Source: Methanosarcinales archaeon (GTDB lineage: Archaea; Halobacteriota; Methanosarcinia; Methanosarcinales; Methanocomedenaceae). Taken from it: a stretch of 5,651 bases of DNA. Shown piece after piece: positions 1 through 5,408 of this stretch. Location of the stretch: assembly GCA_013330355.1 (NCBI GenBank), contig DUIM01000190.1, positions 1 to 5,651 on the forward strand. The letters run 5' to 3'. Each line of letters begins with the position of its first letter. Position 1 is the stretch's first letter. The position numbers and the translations under genes were made by a program. Below the pieces are notes generated by a model that worked only from the letters and a program-made list of their open reading frames with translations, was not told the DNA's origin and did not search any database.

Positions 1-284
1 GCAAGGGCCACGCCACTGGCTATGATCTCTTCCATCCTGTCATCAGATGGCACTTTGTTCATGATGGCAATAGTCCCGTCAGGTATCATAGGACTACCGA
101 ACTGCGCTGTAGCAGTGGCATTGATATGGTCAATATCATGCTGGAATGCAGGCCTGATATCACCGGGCGGTGTAACCTTGACCTTGCCGGCAGGTGAGCC
201 GCATGCACATGTGGGCTCCAGTACCGGCAGATCGCATTGGGGGCACCAGTGCAGCACCATCTTTCCCAGATATACCTTTGTCAT
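1..284 (-). CDS. Zinc-ribbon protein of the archaeal PUA/PAPS-reductase-like family, N-terminal part (runs off window)
   Basis: This is the 5' part of a leftward gene: 94 full codons, cut by the window edge. The start is the ATG at 284-282; an in-frame TGA lies three codons upstream, so no longer start is possible. The protein opens MTKVYLGK, then shows a small zinc ribbon (Cys14-x2-Cys17 and Cys26-x-Cys28), then TPPGDIRPAF at residues 38-47, and a later NKVPSDDRMEEII stretch near 76-88. I recall this order from archaeal proteins annotated as PAPS reductase/PP-loop enzymes fused to zinc-ribbon and PUA (RNA-binding) domains. In those, the catalytic PP-loop domain follows and would lie outside the window. 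If so, the product is cytoplasmic and may act on RNA or in sulfur transfer rather than in sulfate assimilation; that role is inferred. The zinc ribbon is seen directly, while the family name rests on remembered similarity. Confidence 0.62.
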   Translation of the reverse strand, partial: MTKVYLGKMVLHWCPQCDLPVLEPTCACGSPAGKVKVTPPGDIRPAFQHDIDHINATATAQFGSPMIPDGTIAIMNKVPSDDRMEEIIASGVAL

Positions 285-340
285 GGGCCATCATATGATA
301 GAGAAGTATAGAAATATTGTGCCGGTTGCCAGTAAAAACA

Positions 341-352
341 TATTTAATAAAG
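341..352 (-). promoter_or_regulatory. Possible TATA box for the leftward zinc-ribbon gene
   Basis: Read on the minus strand this is TTTATTAAATAT, an archaeal TATA-like element about 60 bases before the ATG at 284. A start site about 25 bases downstream would give a leader of roughly 35 bases. No good Shine-Dalgarno site precedes the ATG. The call rests only on composition and spacing. Confidence 0.35.
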
Positions 353-418
353 GGAATGGCATATACTATTTGAATAAAAATCATTGTTAATATTTTATGA
401 TTGGGAGTCTTGTGTTAA

Positions 419-736
419 ATGATTGCTCAGGAACAGATTGAATCAGTTGTTCAGGTCATAGTTGAAGGTTATGAGCCCATGAAGATAATTCTGTTAGGGT
501 CATATGCATACGGGCATCCAACGAAGGATAGTGATTTAGATCTATTAATCATAAAAGATGGTGAAACTTCTGGAATACAGAGAAATCGGTGTGTTAGAAA
601 TATTCTCAAGGATTTTTCAATTCTAATAGATGTTATTGTCAAAAGCAGTCAAGAATTCGATATGTTAAAAGATGTTATCGGCACAGTGATCTATCCTGCA
701 AATAAATATGGGAAAGTTGTCTATGAACAAAAATGA
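419..736 (+). CDS. MNT-type nucleotidyltransferase (MntA-like antitoxin of a HEPN/MNT pair)
   Basis: This 105-residue protein is a minimal nucleotidyltransferase of the NTP_transf_2 type. The signature G27-S28-x10-D39-x-D41 is complete, and a third acidic residue, D71 in LIDVIV, sits where the metal-binding triad is normally completed, so the active site looks intact. In characterised pairs the MNT protein is the antitoxin and inactivates its HEPN ribonuclease partner, in some cases by AMP transfer from ATP. The length is normal for this family. The upstream sequence has a weak GGGAG at 403-407, 11 bases before the ATG, and TATA-like sequence near 361-368. The partner gene starts inside its 3' end (ATG at 723), the usual coupled arrangement, but that partner is broken. 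The gene is visibly more AT-rich than the transporter and purA genes, which fits horizontal acquisition. Fold and pairing are well supported; actual antitoxin activity here is inferred. Confidence 0.85.
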   Translation: MIAQEQIESVVQVIVEGYEPMKIILLGSYAYGHPTKDSDLDLLIIKDGETSGIQRNRCVRNILKDFSILIDVIVKSSQEFDMLKDVIGTVIYPANKYGKVVYEQK

Positions 737-902
737 GATTATAGATGACCTGATCATAAAATGGGTAAATATTGCTGATAGGGATTTGATGGCAGCAGAG
801 CAGGGGCTTAAGGTGTATCCTGTTCTTACGGAAATTGTATGTTTCCATTGTCAATAGGCGGCAGATAATATACTGATATTGGATTATACTGATATGAACT
901 GA
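723..902 (+). pseudogene. HEPN-domain protein remnant, truncated by an amber stop
   Basis: An ATG at 723 overlaps the last codons of the MNT gene in the +1 frame and opens a 44-codon frame ending at TAG (855-857). The peptide has the start of a HEPN domain: a Trp-containing first helix (IIKWVNIADRDLMAAEQGL) and then TEIVCFHCQ. Intact PF05168-type HEPN proteins continue at this point with Q-A-A-E-K and are about 120-140 residues long. Here the second Gln codon is TAG, the next codons still encode Ala-Ala, and the frame then degenerates and closes at TGA (900-902). The second half of the domain, with the usual catalytic Arg/His region, is absent. I read this as the decayed toxin partner of the upstream MNT gene. 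A short functional peptide is possible but unlikely. Confidence 0.72.
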
Positions 903-905
903 TAT
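870..905 (+). repeat. Three direct copies of ACTGATAT upstream of the metal exporter
   Basis: ACTGATAT occurs at 872-879, 888-895 and 898-905. The first two copies extend to a perfect 10-mer ATACTGATAT (870-879 and 886-895), and the last two form a tandem repeat with a 10-base period. They lie 27-62 bases before the transporter ATG, where the promoter and start site should be, and overlap the decayed 3' end of the HEPN remnant. They could be operator half-sites for a regulator, or simply slippage products in a non-coding remnant. Confidence 0.5.
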
Positions 906-931
906 GGACTGGTCAATTCCCAGGCAGGGAC

Positions 932-1798
932 ATGAAATCTAAACAAATTATCAAAGTGCTGGCCTTCGCACTTTCAATGAACCTGGTGGTAGCATTTGCA
1001 AAGCTGGTATACGGCCACCTGACCGGGTCCATCAGCATGAAGGCCGATGGTTTCCATTCCTTGATGGACGGTGCATCGACCACAGTAGGAATGCTGGGTA
1101 TCTGGGTGGCTTCCCGCCCGCCTGATGAATCCCATCCTTACGGACACCGCAAACATGAGCAGTTCGCCTCGCTGTTCATAGCCGGCCTGCTGCTCATAAC
1201 AGGGTTCGAAGTGGCCAGGGGTGCCATTCAAACCATATATGAACCTTCTATCCCCAGGGTCACATCATTGAGTTTTGCAATCATGCTGGGTACCATGGCC
1301 GTTAACCTTTTCATCACCAAACTTGAAAGCAAAAAGGGCAGGGAATATAATAGCCAGATACTTATCGCCGATTCCCTCCACACCAGGAGTGATATCTTCG
1401 TATCCATTGGCGTGATATTAAGTCTGGTAGCAGTTAAGGCAGGTTACCCAATAATCGATGTAGTTGCAGGTATCGTGATCGCAATGATTATTACAAAAGC
1501 CGGGCTGGACGTGGTGAGGGAAGTATCCTTCACACTGCTGGACGCATCGGTCCTGGATACTGATATGCTGTGTGAGATTGCACTGGAAATAGAGGGGGTA
1601 GAAGACTGCCACAATATCAGGACCAGGGGTACGGCCGATAATGTCTATGTGGACCTGCACGTGCAAGTAAATGAAGATATGCACATTGATGAGGCGCACT
1701 GCATCGCCCATGCGGTGGAGAACCGCATCAAGGAGAGGGTGGAAGGTGTGAAGGATGTGATGGTGCATCTTGAGCCTGGTGGTAAGTCAACTCTATAA
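932..1798 (+). CDS. Cation diffusion facilitator (CDF) family transporter, probable zinc/divalent metal exporter
   Basis: This 288-residue protein is full length for the CDF family (compare FieF/YiiP, about 300). These carriers exchange cytoplasmic Zn2+ or similar ions for protons across the cytoplasmic membrane, usually as dimers. About six membrane helices can be traced, near 8-28, 38-60, 79-100, 112-130, 143-168 and 173-192. The intramembrane metal site is visible as H42-x3-D46 in helix 2 and H150-x3-D154 in helix 5; this HxxxD/HxxxD pattern is the one linked to zinc preference, whereas FieF has DxxxD in helix 2. The loop motif SHPYGHRKHE (His68, His72, His75) matches the second site region of FieF. 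Residues about 200-285 form the cytoplasmic metal-sensing domain, with VDLHVQV and a closing VHLEP. The ATG at 932 gives a proper short N-terminus; the Shine-Dalgarno sequence is weak. It is transcribed alone and converges on the PAP2 gene. Metal identity is inferred. Confidence 0.93.
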   Translation: MKSKQIIKVLAFALSMNLVVAFAKLVYGHLTGSISMKADGFHSLMDGASTTVGMLGIWVASRPPDESHPYGHRKHEQFASLFIAGLLLITGFEVARGAIQTIYEPSIPRVTSLSFAIMLGTMAVNLFITKLESKKGREYNSQILIADSLHTRSDIFVSIGVILSLVAVKAGYPIIDVVAGIVIAMIITKAGLDVVREVSFTLLDASVLDTDMLCEIALEIEGVEDCHNIRTRGTADNVYVDLHVQVNEDMHIDEAHCIAHAVENRIKERVEGVKDVMVHLEPGGKSTL

Positions 1799-1910
1799 TT
1801 TCGAGTCGTGTGAGTGAGTTGTTGACAATATCTGAAAAGAAACCGATACAATAGAAATCTTTTAGTGGTATTGACAACCGGGCCATTAGTATGCAATTTC
1901 CTATACGTTC

Positions 1911-1915
1911 AAAAA
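1911..1915 (-). terminator. Possible oligo-T terminator of the PAP2 gene
   Basis: On the minus strand a run of five T lies 11-15 bases after the PAP2 stop codon. Archaeal transcription can end at short U tracts without a hairpin. The 127-base convergent gap (1799-1925) shows no convincing stem-loop for either gene, so this is a weak call. Confidence 0.22.
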
Positions 1916-1925
1916 CAACTTCATT

Positions 1926-2888
1926 TTATACAAAAGTCAGCGGATGATAATCCATTTTCTTCCCGCAAGAGGGGCACTCCACATAACCTATGTGGGGAAT
2001 TACAGATATCTCTTTGGAACAACCTGTGCAATGGATCAAATCCTTTATCCCAAAGCGCACCTCCAATACAACCAATATCCTGTGCAATATCCTGAAAATA
2101 ACTTCCCTGTACTTGACAGCAAAATAATAACTAACTATTGCCAGTACCGCCCCGGCAACCAGGTCGGTGATCCAGTGTATACCCAGGTACACAGTAGAAA
2201 ACAGGATAGCAGCAGTGGATACCGCAACAAACACTTTGTAGCGATCAAGATTCGTCCTGAACACCACTACCATAAGGGCCATTATCGACAGTGCGGCATG
2301 CAGGCTGGGAAAATCATTGTCCAGGAAAGGGTCCACCACCCTCACACCCTGGTCGATGATCGGACTTAAGTCATACAGCAGAGGTACAACATTAGGCAGG
2401 GCGTATCCGGTAACCGTAACCGGTACAAAAATATAGAACGGGAATGCCGTCAGGTAGATGATGATAAAAGCTATAGTAAACTCTTCAAGAGCATGAAGAT
2501 TGCGGGTATATATCAATATCACAAATGTAAAAATCATCAGGAATGAAAAAATAATCAGGTAAATGAACCCGTTGAGGTATGTCAGCATGGGCATGGCAAA
2601 ACCCTGGAAATAACTTACAAGGTCACCTTCTATCATTAATAGATATCCGGTATAATCAGCATTCACCTCCAACCCAAGCATATTGACAATGGACGACTGG
2701 GACTGCACAAGCATATAGACAAGAATAGCAGATACCAAAAACGGCCAGAACCCTATCAATAACCTGCGCCTGGATATACTGTGCGTCTGCTCTTTAACTT
2801 CACCAGGTATAAGGGTATAGATGCCGACCACTGTCATCAATGCAAGAAGGGGCAGCATAATTATTGTCATTAAGTATGTTGAAGTCAT
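1926..2888 (-). CDS. PAP2-superfamily membrane phosphatase/transferase with C-terminal zinc ribbon
   Basis: I place the start at the ATG at 2888-2886 (320 residues). The frame stays open to 3014, but the extra 42 codons would cross the AT-rich divergent promoter and overlap purA, and the region before 2888 has a good TATA position. The protein has about seven hydrophobic segments, near residues 8-28, 43-61, 99-127, 137-157, 198-210, 219-239 and 243-258. Two PAP2 motifs are visible: FPSLHA (PSLH at 194-197), the variant of PSGH found in the Aur1/inositol phosphorylceramide synthase-like branch, and YLGIHWITD, with catalytic His238 and Asp242. Enzymes of this fold cleave or transfer lipid-linked phosphate groups at the membrane; a role in archaeal phospholipid or isoprenoid lipid metabolism is inferred. 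The unusual part is the soluble tail (about 275-320), with Cys287-x2-Cys290 and Cys305-x2-Cys308 forming a zinc ribbon. The substrate cannot be told from sequence. Confidence 0.82.
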   Translation of the reverse strand: MTSTYLMTIIMLPLLALMTVVGIYTLIPGEVKEQTHSISRRRLLIGFWPFLVSAILVYMLVQSQSSIVNMLGLEVNADYTGYLLMIEGDLVSYFQGFAMPMLTYLNGFIYLIIFSFLMIFTFVILIYTRNLHALEEFTIAFIIIYLTAFPFYIFVPVTVTGYALPNVVPLLYDLSPIIDQGVRVVDPFLDNDFPSLHAALSIMALMVVVFRTNLDRYKVFVAVSTAAILFSTVYLGIHWITDLVAGAVLAIVSYYFAVKYREVIFRILHRILVVLEVRFGIKDLIHCTGCSKEISVIPHIGYVECPSCGKKMDYHPLTFV

Positions 2889-2991
2889 TCCACTAACCTT
2901 GAGTGGAGTATAATAAATCCAAAAAATATAAAGGTTTATGTGAAATTCCAACAAAATCTTATTATTCAATAATCTCATTCTACGTGGTACT
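2889..2991 (+). promoter_or_regulatory. Shared divergent promoter region between the PAP2 gene and purA
   Basis: This 103-base AT-rich gap serves both directions. On the minus strand TTTATAT (2933-2927) lies about 40 bases before the PAP2 start, which would give a leader of about 17 bases. On the plus strand the same block, AAAATATAAA near 2923-2932, can serve as a TATA box for purA with a leader of about 35-40 bases. A second candidate (TTATTATTCAATAAT, about 2959-2973) would instead give an almost leaderless purA message. The two genes may therefore compete for overlapping promoter elements. No strong Shine-Dalgarno site precedes either ATG. Confidence 0.45.
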
Positions 2992-4263
2992 ATGTTCACG
3001 ATTATTACAGGCACCCAGTTCGGTGATGAAGGAAAAGGAAAGATTGTTGACCTGATGGCCAGGGAATATGACCTTATCGTCCGTTTCCAGGGAGGCGATA
3101 ATGCAGGTCATACCGTTGTTGTTAACGGTAAGAAATACAAACTGCATCTCACTCCTTCCGGTGTGTTGTTCGATGCCAGGCTACTTATTGGTCCAGGTAC
3201 TGTGCTGAATCCACAGACCCTTGCAAAGGAACTTGACACTCTCGCCGATGACGGCACATTTGTGGATGAAAAAAAGCTTGGAATAGATGCCAAGACAAGC
3301 ATCATTATGCCGTACCATGTGGAACTGGACGGCCTGGGGGAGTCAGCACGAAGCGTGAAGATAGGGACAACTAAAAGGGGCATCGGCTATGCATATATCG
3401 ACAAAGTGACCAGGGATGAAGTACAGATGTCAGACCTGGCAGATGAAGAACGGCTGCGTAGACGCCTGGAAGAGCTTACTCCGATCAAAACTGCCCAGAT
3501 ACGGAGCATGGGCGGCGACCCATCTATAATGAATGATGAGACCTGGATCGGGACATATATTGAACTGGGGCGCAGGTTCGCTCCCTTTATTGCTGATGTA
3601 TCCCATGAAGTGAACACTGCTCTTGACCAGGGTAAGAAGGTACTGGCAGAAGGTGCACAGGGAGCACACCTTGACGTGATCCACGGTACCCAGAAATTCG
3701 TGACATCTTCATCATGCATCGCAGGTTCGGCCTGTGCAAACCTGGGCGTGGGACCCACCAGGGTGGACGAAGTGGTGGGAATATTGAAAGCTTATATTAC
3801 CCGTGTGGGCGAAGGACCGCTGCCTACCGAACTTAAGGACAGTACAGGAGATATTTTAAGGGAAGCTGGTGCCGAGTTCGGCACTACAACCGGCAGACCC
3901 AGACGTTGCGGCTGGTTCGACCTGCCTCTTGTAAAGAAATCAGTGGCATTGAACGGCTATACTCAGATAGCCCTGACCAAACTGGATGTACTGTCAGACA
4001 TGCATCCTCTTAAGGTGTGTGTGGCATATGAACTGGATGGTGCAAGACTGGATTACCCGCCAGAGTCCACCGCAGACCTTGCCAGGTGTGTACCGGTTTT
4101 CGAAGACCTGCCTGGATGGGACGGGGACCTTACCGGTATTCGCAGTATGGATGCCCTGCCGGATGGTGCAATTGTATATTTATCCAGACTTGAGTCGCTT
4201 GTAGGTGTTCCTTTTAAATATATATCGGTCGGGCCCGGACGGGAACAAACATTTATGAAATAA
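2992..4263 (+). CDS. purA: Adenylosuccinate synthetase
   Basis: PurA joins IMP and aspartate using GTP to form adenylosuccinate, the first committed step from IMP to AMP, in the cytoplasm. At 423 residues it has the normal family length and is complete. The landmarks are in order: the phosphate-binding loop GTQFGDEGKGK (7-17) with catalytic Asp12; AGHT with catalytic His40; the IMP-binding GTTKRGIGYAY (125-135); EGAQGAHLD (220-228); the GPTRVDE segment (254-260); the aspartate-binding loop GTTTGRPRR (297-305); the guanine-binding TKLD (329-332); and the C-terminal GPGREQTF (415-421). The wording differs slightly from bacterial enzymes (Thr-Gln-Phe for Ala-Gln-Trp in the first loop; GPGREQ where many bacteria have GPDR), and I take this as archaeal variation. 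The ATG at 2992 puts the phosphate loop at the expected distance from the N-terminus. It is divergent from the PAP2 gene and is followed by a palindromic repeat that separates it from the radical SAM gene. Confidence 0.98.
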   Translation: MFTIITGTQFGDEGKGKIVDLMAREYDLIVRFQGGDNAGHTVVVNGKKYKLHLTPSGVLFDARLLIGPGTVLNPQTLAKELDTLADDGTFVDEKKLGIDAKTSIIMPYHVELDGLGESARSVKIGTTKRGIGYAYIDKVTRDEVQMSDLADEERLRRRLEELTPIKTAQIRSMGGDPSIMNDETWIGTYIELGRRFAPFIADVSHEVNTALDQGKKVLAEGAQGAHLDVIHGTQKFVTSSSCIAGSACANLGVGPTRVDEVVGILKAYITRVGEGPLPTELKDSTGDILREAGAEFGTTTGRPRRCGWFDLPLVKKSVALNGYTQIALTKLDVLSDMHPLKVCVAYELDGARLDYPPESTADLARCVPVFEDLPGWDGDLTGIRSMDALPDGAIVYLSRLESLVGVPFKYISVGPGREQTFMK

Positions 4264-4276
4264 CTGATAATTAATA

Positions 4277-4347
4277 AACCACAGAGAGCGAGGACACAGA
4301 GAGTAAAATCAGATGGAAGCTATGTGTTTCTCGTGTCCTCTGTGGTT
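4277..4347. repeat. Imperfect palindromic repeat of the CCACAGAG type (possible MITE/REP-like element or hairpin)
   Basis: The ends are perfect 10-base inverted repeats: AACCACAGAG (4277-4286) and CTCTGTGGTT (4338-4347). Inside them GGACAC (4292-4297) pairs with GTGTCC (4333-4338), allowing for a small bulge in the left arm. The left arm also contains CACAGAGAG twice (4280-4288 and 4295-4303) with a 15-base period. The centre is about 23-29 unpaired bases. I recall similar CCACAGAG/ACACAGAG palindromes scattered between genes in many environmental bacterial and archaeal genomes, which points to a dispersed repeat rather than a gene-specific site. It lies 13 bases after the purA stop and could also act as an RNA hairpin at the 3' end of that message; no T run follows it. 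Confidence 0.7.
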
Positions 4348-4358
4348 AGATTATAATT
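4347..4358 (+). promoter_or_regulatory. Possible TATA box of the radical SAM gene
   Basis: TTAGATTATAAT-like sequence directly abuts the right end of the palindromic repeat. A start site about 25 bases on, near 4378, would give a leader of about 17 bases that just includes the ribosome binding site at 4384-4387. The geometry is good, but the call is by inspection only. Confidence 0.4.
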
Positions 4359-4383
4359 GTGTTAGAGGGCATGGGGGATGTGT

Positions 4384-4387
4384 GAGG
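4384..4387 (+). promoter_or_regulatory. Ribosome binding site of the radical SAM gene
   Basis: GAGG, within TGTGAGGG, ends 7 bases before the ATG at 4395. It is the clearest Shine-Dalgarno match in the window and supports that start codon over later in-frame codons. Confidence 0.6.
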
Positions 4388-4394
4388 GATATAT

Positions 4395-5408
4395 ATGATC
4401 CATGAAGCATCGTTGTTTGAAAAGCTGGAAAATAGAAAGGTCAAATGCCATGTGTGTGCGCACGAGTGCACAATAGCAGATGGTAAAAGAGGCATCTGCG
4501 GTGTACGGGAGAACAGGGGCGGCACACTGTGTACCCTTATTTACAATACCGTATCCAGTGAGGCCGTTGACCCTATTGAGAAAAAACCTCTGTACCATTT
4601 CCTGCCCGGTACTTTAAGTTACTCCCAGGGCACTATCGGCTGCAATTTCAGGTGCGCTCACTGCCAGAACTGGACAATTTCCCAGGTTAAACCTGAGCAG
4701 GCACATATCAGGGAGATCACGCCCGAAGAATCTGTTGCCAGGGCACTGGCTTCGGATTGTGCCAGTATCTCCTGGACGTATAACGAGCCTACTATCTGGC
4801 ACGAGTTCACTTACGACTCTGCCAGACTGGCCCATGAGGCAGGACTGAAAACTGTGTATGTGACCAACGGCTATATCACAGAGGATGCATTGCGGGATAT
4901 TTCCCCTTACCTTGACGCTTTCAGGGTGGATATTAAGGCATTCAGGGATGAGTTCTACAGGGATACGTGCCGGGCCCGTCTGCAGCCGGTGCTGGATTCA
5001 AGTGTGGTGGCAAGGGAACTGGGCATGCATATCGAGGTGGTTAATTTGATCATACCTGGCAAAAATGATGACCCGAAAGAGACGAGGGATCTCATTGAAT
5101 GGGTGCATGACAACCTTGGACCCCAAACGCCAGTACATTTCACAAGGTTCTATCCCATGTATAAAATGAAGGATGCCAGCCCTACACCGGTGGCTACACT
5201 TGAGAGGGCGTGGCAGATGGCAAAGGATGCGGGGATGGAGTATCCGTATGTGGGTAATGTGGCCGGGCATGATTATGAGAACACGTACTGTCCCGGGTGC
5301 GGGGCGCTGCTGGTAAACAGGAGCGGTTTCCAGATTGCGAGGAATGTTATTACAGAGGATAAGAAGTGTCCCGATTGCGGGCACGGGATTGCCGTGGTAT
5401 TGGATTGA
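4395..5408 (+). CDS. AmmeMemoRadiSam system radical SAM enzyme
   Basis: This 337-residue protein is a complete member of the PflA-like radical SAM group named after its frequent association with AMMECR1 and Memo proteins. The SAM-binding 4Fe-4S cluster motif is C83-x3-C87-x2-C90 in GCNFRCAHCQNW. Further signature pieces are TYNEPT (128-133), VTNGYI (156-161), the VDIKAF strand (178-183) and LIIPGKND (218-225). Two more cysteine sets flank the barrel: an N-terminal C18-x2-C21-x3-C25 with C35, and a C-terminal rubredoxin-like pair, C299-x2-C302 and C325-x2-C328. These probably bind zinc or an extra iron-sulfur cluster. Enzymes of this group generate a 5'-deoxyadenosyl radical in the cytoplasm; the substrate of this branch is not known to me. 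No AMMECR1 or Memo gene lies within the window, and downstream there are 240 bases without a complete gene, so it appears to be transcribed alone. Length and motif order are normal for the family. Confidence 0.93.
   Translation: MIHEASLFEKLENRKVKCHVCAHECTIADGKRGICGVRENRGGTLCTLIYNTVSSEAVDPIEKKPLYHFLPGTLSYSQGTIGCNFRCAHCQNWTISQVKPEQAHIREITPEESVARALASDCASISWTYNEPTIWHEFTYDSARLAHEAGLKTVYVTNGYITEDALRDISPYLDAFRVDIKAFRDEFYRDTCRARLQPVLDSSVVARELGMHIEVVNLIIPGKNDDPKETRDLIEWVHDNLGPQTPVHFTRFYPMYKMKDASPTPVATLERAWQMAKDAGMEYPYVGNVAGHDYENTYCPGCGALLVNRSGFQIARNVITEDKKCPDCGHGIAVVLD

Noticed and set aside
160..384. 74-codon minus-strand open frame overlapping the zinc-ribbon gene
   Set aside because: It is in a different minus-strand frame from the CxxC/TPPGDIRPAF protein and shows no motif.
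22..390. 122-codon open frame on the plus strand
   Set aside because: It lies opposite the zinc-ribbon gene, whose minus-strand frame has clear motifs; this frame has a low-complexity, shadow-like composition and no recognisable family.
855..902. Pyrrolysine readthrough of the TAG in the HEPN frame
   Set aside because: Readthrough would add only 14 residues before TGA and would not recover the missing half of the domain.
1788..1821. Inverted repeat CAACTC/GAGTTG as a terminator of the CDF gene
   Set aside because: Six-base arms with a loop of over 20 bases starting inside the coding sequence and no T run; within chance expectation.
2889..3014. Longer N-terminus for the PAP2 gene starting at 3014
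   Set aside because: The extra 42 residues would overlap the start of purA and run through the AT-rich promoter block; the ATG at 2888 gives a normal membrane-protein start.
3108..3758. Minus-strand open frames inside purA
   Set aside because: They are antisense shadows of a strongly conserved gene and contain no independent motifs.
4280..4303. CRISPR or tandem-repeat array from the repeated CACAGAGAG
   Set aside because: Only two direct copies are present, with no regular spacers, and they sit inside a larger inverted repeat.
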